From Leptolyngbyaceae cyanobacterium CSSed165cm_216 (lineage in GTDB: Bacteria; Cyanobacteriota; Cyanobacteriia; Phormidesmidales; Phormidesmidaceae), in the NCBI GenBank assembly GCA_007135385.1, contig SLIY01000483.1, forward strand, positions 1 through 10,192: a stretch of 10,192 bases of DNA, written 5' to 3'. Positions 5,812 through 10,192 of the stretch are shown here, in pieces (position 1 is the stretch's first letter; each line of letters starts with the position of its first letter). The notes under the pieces were generated by a model. That model made no database searches, had not been told where the DNA came from, and saw only the letters and a list, made by a program, of their open reading frames with translations. The translations under genes and the position numbers were made by a program.

Positions 5812-6012
5812 CTATGCACCAGTCTCCGAGTTAGAATCTGGTCGTTGCTCGGCTAAAAGCGTTTCCACCTCACGGGTTAAGCTTTGTACCGACTCGTGAA
5901 TCTCCGCTAGGGCGGCTTCCAACTGGGAAGACACCAACATGGTTGACTGCAAACGGTTCAAAATATCCCGTGTTTGTTCTCGGTAGCTCATCTCAAACTC
6001 TTGCCAATCCAT
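5812..6012 (-). CDS. Small coiled-coil protein of unknown function
   Basis: The 66-residue product starts MDWQEFEMSYREQTRDIL and continues as an almost unbroken amphipathic helix (about 8-56, e.g. SQLEAALAEIHESVQSL) with heptad-like hydrophobic spacing, ending in a polar Asn/Ser/Glu tail. It has no Cys, no signal peptide and no membrane segment, so it is probably cytoplasmic and oligomeric or a partner of another coiled coil. AGGGGA lies about 10 bases before the ATG, which supports this start and the gene itself. It converges with the aminotransferase gene and is transcribed away from uvrC. I recognise only a general likeness to short conserved cyanobacterial hypotheticals. Confidence 0.65.
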   Translation of the reverse strand: MDWQEFEMSYREQTRDILNRLQSTMLVSSQLEAALAEIHESVQSLTREVETLLAEQRPDSNSETGA

Positions 6013-6363
6013 AACAATAAATCCCCTGTAACGAATATTCAGGAACGATGTGACAATTACTACACTTTAACTGAAGACGTTTGCCTGGAATAGGGCTAAA
6101 AGTCTAGATTTTCTGGCAAAAGTTAGTCGTTATGGCTGAATCCATTTTGTCATTGAGTCGTTAGCGGTGGGATCGAGTCCGTGTAAGTACCGATTAGCCA
6201 AGGGCAGCAGGGTATCGCTCTAGGGGCGTGATATTTAAGCCGGGAAATCCTGACTAGGCCAGGAGCCAGAATTGAGCGCCAGGAGAACACATCCTCACGA
6301 TCACGGTCAGGGGGTTTCCCAGTATCCTAGTAAGTACAGTGGTTTAACGGTTGTCATTGCCTA
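6013..6363. other. 351-bp gap between the small coiled-coil gene and uvrC
   Basis: This divergent intergenic region must hold promoters for both flanking genes, but I could not fix a hexamer pair with good spacing on either strand. Only weak symmetry is visible (GGGAAA near 6242 against TTTCCC near 6315, and CCTGACTAGGCCAGG near 6249). No tRNA, small ORF or strong hairpin was found. Confidence 0.5.
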
Positions 6364-8274
6364 GTGAGTTCTACGGTTCAGTCCACCTTAGTGAACGATT
6401 CTGAGCGTCTAGATGCTCGTCTCAAGGAGATCCCCAAGGAGCCTGGGGTCTACTTTATGAAGGATGTCCGGGATCAAACCCTATATATTGGTAAATCAAA
6501 GTGCCTGCGTACCCGGGTGCGCTCCTACTTCCGGGACTTTCATGGTCACATGCCTCGCATTGCTATGATGGTGATGCAGGTGGTGGATATTGAGTTTATT
6601 GTCACCGATACCGAAGCGGAGGCGCTGGCCCTAGAGGCCAATCTGATTAAGCAGTACCAGCCGCACTTTAATGTCCTACTCAAAGACGACAAAAAGTATC
6701 CTTATCTCTGCGTCACCTGGTCCGAAGATTATCCCCGCATTTTTATTACTCGAAAGCGACGCAAAAGCCTCAAAGACCGCTACTACGGTCCCTACGTTGA
6801 TGTCGGGTTATTACGCAGTACTCTGAGCCTGGTTAAACGAATTTTCCCTCTGCGGCAACGGCCTCAGCCGGTCCATAAAGACCGTCCCTGTCTGAACTAC
6901 GACATTGGCCGTTGCCCAGGGGTATGTCAACAGTTGATTTCCCCGGAGGACTACCACAAGACCCTGCAACGGGTGGTGATGGTGTTTCAGGGCCGCACCA
7001 CTGAGTTGGTCGATATTTTGACCCAGCACATGGAAAAGGCGGCAGCAGAGATGAAGTTTGAACAGGCGGCCCGCCTGCGAGACCAGATTCGGGGGTTAGA
7101 ACGCCTCTGCGCTGACCAGAAGGTAGCCTTGCCCGATGATACGGTCTCGCGAGACGCGATCGCCCTGGCTGCGGACGCCAAACATGCCTGCGTACAAATC
7201 TTTCAGGTGCGGGCAGGCCGGTTGGTGGGTCGCCTGGGCTTTGTGGCCGATGCTGAGTCGGGCTCACCGGGGGCAATTTTACAGCGAGTTTTGGAAGACC
7301 ACTATCAAACCGTTGACGCAGTGGAAATTCCTTCGGTAATTTTGGCACAGCACTCTCTGCCAGACGGGGACATCCTGGCGGAATACCTGAGCCAACGGCG
7401 GGGACGCAAAGTGTCAGTGGAAATTCCCCAACGCCAGACTAAGGCCGATCTAATCGACATGGTCGAGCGCAATGCCCAGTACGAATTAGTGCGCACTCAA
7501 GCGGTGGCCGATCGCAATACCCAGGCGCTACAGGATCTGGCGATCGCCCTTGATCTACCGGACCTACCCAAGCGCATCGAAGGCTATGACATTTCTCACA
7601 TTCAAGGCTCAGATGCTGTGGCCTCCCAGGTAGTGTTTGTGGATGGCATGCCCGCCAAGCAACACTACCGCCACTACAAAATCAAAAATCCTGAGGTTAA
7701 GGCGGGGCACTCCGACGACTTTGCCAGCATGGCTGAGGTGATTCGCCGCCGCTTTCGCCGCTATGCCGCTAACCCTGACCAACCCAGAGTCGGTAACCCC
7801 GATTGGCCCGATCTGGTGATGATCGATGGGGGCAAGGGACAACTGTCGGCGGTCGTTGAGGTGCTAAAAGACCTCAATCTACTGCAAGAGCTGAGGGTGG
7901 TCAGTCTGGCCAAAAAGCGAGAAGAAATCTTCTTGCCCGGCGAATCTCATCCTCTCAATACTGAGGCCGATCAACCCGGTGTGCAACTGCTGCGGCGTCT
8001 GCGGGACGAGGCTCACCGCTTTGCCATTAGCTTTCACCGTAAAAAGCGCACAGACCGGATGCGGCGATCGCGCCTTTCTGACATTCCAGGGCTGGGGCAA
8101 CACCGCCAAAAAGAGCTGTTAGCTGCCTTTCGCTCCATCGACTATATTCGCGAAGCCAGTACCGAACAACTCGCCCAAGTACCAGGGATTGGACCTCAAC
8201 TGGCTCGACAAATCTATGAGTACTTTCACCCCCAGGCTGAACCAGCAGACGAGTCGATTAACCAGGTCAGCTAA
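6364..8274 (+). CDS. uvrC: Excinuclease ABC subunit UvrC
   Basis: The 636-residue product is a full-length UvrC, the nuclease that cuts on both sides of a lesion in UvrABC nucleotide excision repair. The N-terminal GIY-YIG domain makes the 3' cut: GVY at 28-30, YIG at 41-43, R51, E91 in LEANLI, N103. A Cys-bearing segment CLNYDIGRCPGVC (C176, C184, C188) follows, then the UvrB-binding UVR helix pair (about 220-250, FEQAARLRDQI). The RNase H-like domain makes the 5' cut: GYDISH with D409, MIDGGKGQ with D488, DEAHRFA with H551. Tandem helix-hairpin-helix motifs close the protein (DIPGLGQ about 573-579; QVPGIGPQLAR about 605-615). The start is GTG at 6364, because an in-frame TAA at 6331-6333 is followed by no ATG; no clear Shine-Dalgarno sequence precedes it. 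The first of the four Cys that hold the iron-sulfur cluster in E. coli UvrC is absent. Confidence 0.97.
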   Translation: MSSTVQSTLVNDSERLDARLKEIPKEPGVYFMKDVRDQTLYIGKSKCLRTRVRSYFRDFHGHMPRIAMMVMQVVDIEFIVTDTEAEALALEANLIKQYQPHFNVLLKDDKKYPYLCVTWSEDYPRIFITRKRRKSLKDRYYGPYVDVGLLRSTLSLVKRIFPLRQRPQPVHKDRPCLNYDIGRCPGVCQQLISPEDYHKTLQRVVMVFQGRTTELVDILTQHMEKAAAEMKFEQAARLRDQIRGLERLCADQKVALPDDTVSRDAIALAADAKHACVQIFQVRAGRLVGRLGFVADAESGSPGAILQRVLEDHYQTVDAVEIPSVILAQHSLPDGDILAEYLSQRRGRKVSVEIPQRQTKADLIDMVERNAQYELVRTQAVADRNTQALQDLAIALDLPDLPKRIEGYDISHIQGSDAVASQVVFVDGMPAKQHYRHYKIKNPEVKAGHSDDFASMAEVIRRRFRRYAANPDQPRVGNPDWPDLVMIDGGKGQLSAVVEVLKDLNLLQELRVVSLAKKREEIFLPGESHPLNTEADQPGVQLLRRLRDEAHRFAISFHRKKRTDRMRRSRLSDIPGLGQHRQKELLAAFRSIDYIREASTEQLAQVPGIGPQLARQIYEYFHPQAEPADESINQVS

Positions 8275-8324
8275 ATGGCTGCAAGATTACGTCAATGTGC
8301 GGTCATCTCCACTGATGATTGGCA

Positions 8325-8354
8325 GTAGCTTTCGTAGGGTGGGTATTGCCAGCC
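8325..8354. repeat. Dispersed GTAGGGTG-type intergenic repeat, copy B
   Basis: This block aligns without gaps to 883-912 with 24 of 30 identical bases, including GTAGCTTT and GTAGGGTG (8334-8341). The inverted CACC end seen in copy A has decayed here to AGCC, so this copy folds less well. It starts 51 bases after the uvrC stop codon. Confidence 0.6.
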
Positions 8355-8417
8355 CTGCCAAGGTGGTTTGAAAGGATTGAATTTTGCTTCGTTGAAGCGC
8401 TGAAAGCTTGATTATGC

Positions 8418-8488
8418 GTAGGGTGTGTTCCCGGCCTCAGGTCAATATGGTGATGGCGCAAAACCTTCTGCCCTGGCTGGAACGCACC
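8418..8488. repeat. GTAGGGTG-type repeat, copy C, with inverted arms
   Basis: GTAGGGTG (8418-8425) starts this element. GGTGTGTTCC (8422-8431) and GGAACGCACC (8479-8488) are inverted copies that differ at one position, separated by 47 bases. Elements with a GTAGGGTGYGTTCC arm and a GGAACGCACC arm are frequent in cyanobacterial intergenic DNA, usually with a shorter centre. This one may be a decayed or expanded copy. Confidence 0.5.
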
Positions 8489-8641
8489 GTTTGGGTGAAG
8501 CGAGAGGCCCGGTATCGTAAGCGGTGCATTGCACAGGAAGAAGTGGTTGGCCTGTTGGGTCAGCACCCCAAACGTCATCTCTTGAGCCCTAAATCTTAGG
8601 AAAAGCTGCAAATGCTTGTTGCTGTTAGGTCACCTTGAAAT

Positions 8642-8815
8642 GACTGTTTAGATCGTATTGAGGCGATCCTGGCAGAGATGGCCAGTAGTCAGGCTCGGAC
8701 CCAAGGGCAGCTTGATGATCGGTTGGTCCGAATGAGAGTGAGCATAGAGCCTTTCGCGAAACGTTGGGAGTGTTCAGAGCGGGAGTGTTCAGAACGTCGT
8801 GCTCAATCAGGCTAG
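8642..8815 (+). pseudogene. Relic of a coiled-coil protein
   Basis: One plus-strand frame reads CLDRIEAILAEMASSQARTQ, then GQLDDRLVRMRVSIEPFAKR and a Glu/Arg-rich end before TAG (8813-8815). The LDRIEAILAE...SSQARTQ pattern is typical of the coiled-coil N-termini of many unnamed cyanobacterial proteins (DRIE-type heptads). An in-frame TGA lies just upstream (8636-8638) and no start codon precedes the recognisable part, so it appears to have lost its 5' end. The last third contains a 15-bp tandem duplication (WECSERECSER), which also looks like decay. Its original function is unknown. Confidence 0.45.
8766..8795. repeat. 15-bp tandem duplication
   Basis: GGGAGTGTTCAGAGC (8766-8780) is followed directly by GGGAGTGTTCAGAAC (8781-8795), identical at 14 of 15 positions. 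Because the unit is a multiple of three it keeps the reading frame of the relic at 8642-8815 and repeats ECSER in it. Confidence 0.8.
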
Positions 8816-8885
8816 AACCCTTGATTTCTCATTCCCAGAACTGGGATTTACACAAAAATCAGGACGCTCCCAAACGTTCTAAACC

Positions 8886-9147
8886 TTGCTAGCTGAAATT
8901 TTGCGGCTCTGGCAACCAACGTCCTATCTTAAGGGCCGCATTGATACCCTGGTGGTGCAAAACCAGATCTGGATCTGGGTACTAGAAGCCAAACCCACGA
9001 CCTTTTCCCTTTCCCTTGGCATTCCCCAGGCGCTGGCCTATATGTTGACCAACCCAGACGTGCGCCAGCCCACCTATGAATGACGGCGATTTGACCACAG
9101 TGCTGCAAATTCTGAAAAAGATTGGACAACTGACGCTAGCATCATGA
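8886..9147 (+). pseudogene. Truncated, frameshifted PD-(D/E)XK nuclease (HsdR N-terminal-like)
   Basis: The first part (8886-9083) encodes LWQPTSYLKGRIDTLVV, WVLEAKPTTFSLSLGIPQAL and AYMLTNPDVRQPTYE before TGA. This matches cyanobacterial proteins annotated as type I restriction endonuclease R-subunit-like, which share the HsdR N-terminal nuclease fold. D20 (GRID), E34 and K36 (EAK) form the PD-(D/E)XK site and Q48 fits the family's glutamine. In the +1 frame, 9076-9147 continues with DLTTVLQILKKIGQLTLAS and a stop, the type of C-terminal helix seen in the same proteins. About 40 residues between the two parts (where family members read on as FVTNG...) seem to be deleted with a frameshift, and the N-terminus before LWQ is also missing. 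No methylase or specificity gene is nearby, so this is a decayed orphan gene. Confidence 0.75.
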
Positions 9148-9216
9148 CCCCAATTGCGCTGCGAGAACAACTGTAAACAACGCTCCAACCATAATCTTTC
9201 AATGGTTTGCAATTCT

Positions 9217-9238
9217 TGCTTGTACCTCCTGACAAGCA
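9217..9238 (-). terminator. Candidate hairpin after the 84-aa gene
   Basis: TGCTTGT (9217-9223) and ACAAGCA (9232-9238) form a perfect 7-bp stem with an 8-base loop. It sits three bases beyond the stop codon of the minus-strand gene ending at 9242, where a terminator would be expected. The minus-strand sequence after it is A-rich, not T-rich, so it is a weak intrinsic terminator at best. Confidence 0.4.
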
Positions 9239-9241
9239 TAA

Positions 9242-9496
9242 TCACTCCACAACCACATATCGGGTTAACACCCTGATCACCTCGTTAACCTTACCTGTCG
9301 GCACAGGCTTGCTCCATTCCCGCACCTCTGCAAAGCCAACCCGATAGGCTTCATGGATCACCCGCTCCGTAGCGTGAACCGATCCTCTGACCGTAAGCAC
9401 CACTTTTTCCCTTCCCGGTTCGACAGTGGGTTCAGTAGCCATGGTCGCCTGGGTACTGTCATTGGGCAGGGGTGCAGTCAAAAAGGCTTGAGGCAT
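9242..9496 (-). CDS. 84-aa protein of unknown function, divergent from the XRE regulator
   Basis: The product has a variable, probably flexible N-terminus (about 1-28, Pro/Thr/Ala-rich) and a compact C-terminal domain. That domain starts GREKVVLTVRGS and continues with a helix (SVHATERVIHEAYRVGF), then AEVREWSKPVPTG and a final strand-like EVIRVLTRYVVVE. A beta-alpha-beta-beta order is plausible. The ATG at 9494-9496 is chosen because AAGGA lies exactly eight bases upstream; an ATG at 9521-9523 would add nine residues and overlap the promoter. Its sigma70 promoter is at 9538-9566. The divergent XRE gene at 9617 and a second relic of the same pair at 9917-10070 show that the two genes travel together. 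I recognise no family. A toxin or partner role in a regulator/effector pair is only inference. Confidence 0.75.
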   Translation of the reverse strand: MPQAFLTAPLPNDSTQATMATEPTVEPGREKVVLTVRGSVHATERVIHEAYRVGFAEVREWSKPVPTGKVNEVIRVLTRYVVVE

Positions 9497-9523
9497 GACT
9501 ATAGTCCTTAGAGCGTGAACCAA

Positions 9524-9594
9524 TAGGTATACTCATGAATATAGTTGTCCATTAGGTATTCGTCAACTACTAGGTATACGTTTACTAGGCGCTG
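9524..9594. promoter_or_regulatory. Iterated TAGGTATWC boxes, probable XRE operator
   Basis: TAGGTATACT (9524-9533), TAGGTATTCG (9553-9562) and TAGGTATACG (9571-9580) are three direct copies of one box; a partial fourth, TAGGCGCTG, starts at 9586. They fill the 120-bp gap between the two divergent genes. Box 1 lies at the expected transcription start of the minus-strand promoter, box 2 covers its -35 and spacer, and box 3 lies just upstream. This is the layout of a repressor site that controls both genes; the XRE protein at 9617 is the obvious candidate. Confidence 0.65.
9538..9566 (-). promoter_or_regulatory. Sigma70-type promoter of the 84-aa gene
   Basis: On the minus strand TTGACG (complement of 9561-9566) and TATATT (complement of 9538-9543) are each one base from the consensus hexamers and are separated by exactly 17 bases. 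Transcription would start near 9531, giving a leader of about 35 bases with the AAGGA Shine-Dalgarno site before the ATG at 9496. Confidence 0.7.
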
Positions 9595-9616
9595 AACCTC
9601 TGACACCATTAGACTT

Positions 9617-9859
9617 ATGGGTAAAGCGGGTCAGGTGCTTAAGCACGTTCTGGAGAAATACGACGTTAGCCAATACAGCCTTGCGAAGTCGCTAGGGGTA
9701 GAGCGTACTAGTGTCTATCGCTGGGTGCATGAGATGAGAGACCCCACGGCAGAAACCCTGTTAGATATCGTAAAAGCCCTTAAAGTGCTAAACAAACAAG
9801 CTGCTGAAGAGTTCGTACAATTGTACTTAGGCAATGTGCTTGACGACGAGGACGCTTAG
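9617..9859 (+). CDS. Small XRE-family helix-turn-helix regulator
   Basis: The 80-residue product is a single helix-turn-helix domain of the XRE/Cro-C1 type. MGKAGQVLKHVLEKYDVSQ forms the first helix. SQYSLAKSLGVERTSVYRWV (18-37) is the helix-turn-helix pair, with the conserved SLAKSLGV and the recognition helix RTSVYRW. DPTAETLLDIVKALKVL (42-58) completes the bundle. A short C-terminal helix, EEFVQLYLGN, ends in an acidic tail (DDEDA). It probably binds the TAGGTATWC boxes upstream and represses itself and the divergent 84-aa gene. The ATG at 9617 has no clear Shine-Dalgarno sequence, but the paralogue at 9976 starts at the same place with the same ATTAGA leader, which supports the choice. 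Its own promoter was not resolved. Small XRE proteins of this kind often act as antitoxins or module repressors. Confidence 0.88.
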   Translation: MGKAGQVLKHVLEKYDVSQYSLAKSLGVERTSVYRWVHEMRDPTAETLLDIVKALKVLNKQAAEEFVQLYLGNVLDDEDA

Positions 9860-9916
9860 CTCTATTTTCGTTGACTTAATGCCGACACATAAGGTGGCTC
9901 CTCACCTAATCTTTGA

Positions 9917-9951
9917 TAAGCACTACCTTTTCCCTTCCAAATCCGGCAGTG
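9917..9951 (-). pseudogene. Remnant of a second copy of the 84-aa gene
   Basis: This 35-base segment aligns without gaps to 9394-9428, inside the intact 84-aa gene, with 28 of 35 bases identical. In the coding frame it gives GREKVVLIKD before a TAG, against GREKVVLTVRGS in the intact gene. Both the 5' part with promoter and operator and the rest of the domain are gone. It lies in the same orientation and order relative to the second XRE copy as in the intact pair. Confidence 0.7.
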
Positions 9952-9975
9952 TTTTTTTCTGAGATGATTAGAAGC

Positions 9976-10070
9976 ATGGGAAGAGCAGGAAAAGTACTAA
10001 AGACAGTCCTAGAAAAGTACGAAATTAGCCAGGGCAAGCTTGCAACCGTAATGGGTATTGGCTCGTCTAA
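9976..10070 (+). pseudogene. Second XRE regulator gene, interrupted by an IS element
   Basis: The first 32 codons align without gaps to the XRE gene at 9617, with 17 identical residues: MGRAGKVLKTVLEKYEISQ against MGKAGQVLKHVLEKYDVSQ, then KLATVMGIGSSN. The 17-base leader before the ATG also matches at 11 positions (CTGA...ATTAGA). Similarity stops at the CTAA of 10067-10070, just before the recognition helix would read NVYRW, and the frame runs on only to a TGA at 10108 inside inserted DNA. The product would lack the recognition helix and cannot bind DNA normally. At 53 percent identity it is an old paralogue, not a recent duplication. Confidence 0.8.
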
Positions 10071-10192
10071 CGGGCACCTCGAAAAATCCACAAAGGCTGT
10101 CTCAATATGAGATCATGGTGCAGTAGAGAACATGACCTCGACGGAACTATGGGACAACAAGGGTTTTGGGACGTAGACGAGCGCCTTGAAAA
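10071..10192 (+). mobile_element. Left end of an IS5-family insertion sequence (continues past the window)
   Basis: The boundary is where homology between the two XRE genes breaks. The preceding CTAA (10067-10070) fits the YTAR target favoured by IS5-type elements. The new sequence begins CGGGCACCTCGAAAAATCC, a plausible terminal inverted repeat, and a transposase-like start codon follows 78 bases in. The right end and second target copy lie outside the window, so the exact first base and the duplication cannot be proved. Confidence 0.65.
10149..10192 (+). CDS. IS5-family transposase, N-terminal fragment
   Basis: The last 44 bases open a frame MGQQGFWDVDERLE that runs off the window. IS5-family transposases commonly open with a G-F-W/F-D-x-E-x-R-L motif, as here (GFWDVDERL, residues 5-13), before the DDE domain. 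The catalytic residues lie beyond the window, so integrity cannot be judged. The preceding frames on this strand contain stops (for example the TAG in CAGTAGAG near 10123), so this ATG is the first good start. There is only a weak GGA upstream. The family call rests on 14 residues plus the CTAA target and end sequence. Confidence 0.6.
   Translation, partial: MGQQGFWDVDERLE

Larger units (their letters stand above)
8275..8885. other. 611-bp gene-poor stretch downstream of uvrC
   Basis: No intact gene is supported. The stretch holds two GTAGGGTG-type repeats (8325-8354 and 8418-8488), a coiled-coil protein relic (8642-8815), a 15-bp tandem repeat (8766-8795), and an imperfect inverted pair: AACGTTGGGAGTG (from 8760) faces CGCTCCCAAACGTT (8865-8878), mismatched. 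A plus-strand open frame of about 60 codons (8408-8599) overlaps a repeat and looks non-coding. No uvrC terminator was recognised. Confidence 0.55.

Noticed and set aside
6833..7348. 171-codon open frame on the minus strand
   Set aside because: It lies wholly inside uvrC, is Pro/Arg/Gly-rich and matches no family; it is the usual antisense shadow of a GC-rich gene.
8303..8611. 102-codon minus-strand and 63-codon plus-strand open frames in the same place
   Set aside because: Both run through the dispersed repeats B and C, have unnatural His/Pro or Arg/Cys composition, and lack ribosome sites. The DNA is better explained by repeats.
9144..9176. Ten-codon frame starting ATG ACC CCA after the nuclease relic
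   Set aside because: Too short, no ribosome site and overlapping the stop of the relic; no support as a gene.
9913..10110. 65-codon open frame as an independent gene
   Set aside because: Only codons from the ATG at 9976 match the XRE paralogue; the part before it is leader plus remnant of the minus-strand gene, and the end lies in IS DNA.
1..10192. tRNA, rRNA or CRISPR arrays
   Set aside because: No TTCGANTC-type T arm in a cloverleaf context, no rRNA core sequence and no evenly spaced direct repeats with unique spacers were seen. The TAGGTATWC boxes are unevenly spaced and too short for CRISPR.

Overview
The window looks like a cyanobacterial chromosome. The palindrome GCGATCGC (HIP1), which is over-represented in many cyanobacteria, occurs nine times between 1184 and 8071. 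The gene content fits: Vipp1/IM30 with the C-terminal extension of photosynthetic organisms, a protein of the phycobilisome (allophycocyanin-like) fold, and several small proteins of a cyanobacterial type. I cannot name the species; a filamentous Leptolyngbya/Nodosilinea-like lineage is only a guess from sequence style.

Left part (1-2048). A strong intrinsic terminator (129-177) closes a transcript that enters from outside the window. Three genes follow on the minus strand: a lone phycobilisome-fold protein that keeps the CxRD bilin-attachment motif (305-772), a small Cys-rich conserved hypothetical protein (1005-1316) and a variant GIY-YIG domain protein (1386-2048).

Centre (2143-8274). This is the housekeeping part. 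It holds a DUF1269-type membrane protein, an intergenic region with a perfect 40-bp palindrome centred on HIP1, a secreted small protein, and a repeat- and relic-bearing gap. Then come vipp1 and, 11 bp behind it, a class I/II aminotransferase (a likely operon), a small coiled-coil protein on the minus strand, and full-length uvrC. UvrC and the 1386-2048 protein both carry GIY-YIG modules but are probably unrelated in function.

Right part (8275-10192). This is an accessory region with no HIP1 site. It contains dispersed GTAGGGTG-type repeats, a relic of a coiled-coil protein, and a truncated, frameshifted PD-(D/E)XK nuclease related to HsdR N-terminal domains. Next is an apparently intact divergent pair: an 84-aa protein of unknown function (minus) and an 80-aa XRE-type regulator (plus). 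The 120 bp between them carry a near-consensus minus-strand sigma70 promoter and three or four iterated TAGGTATWC boxes, so autoregulation by the XRE protein is likely. A second, paralogous copy of the pair follows. It has lost its shared promoter and most of the 84-aa gene, and its XRE gene is broken at CTAA by what appears to be an IS5-family element, whose transposase starts at 10149 and runs out of the window.

The most interesting feature is the divergent pair with its iterated operator and decayed second copy. It behaves like a small self-regulated mobile or addiction-type module, but its function is not shown by the sequence.
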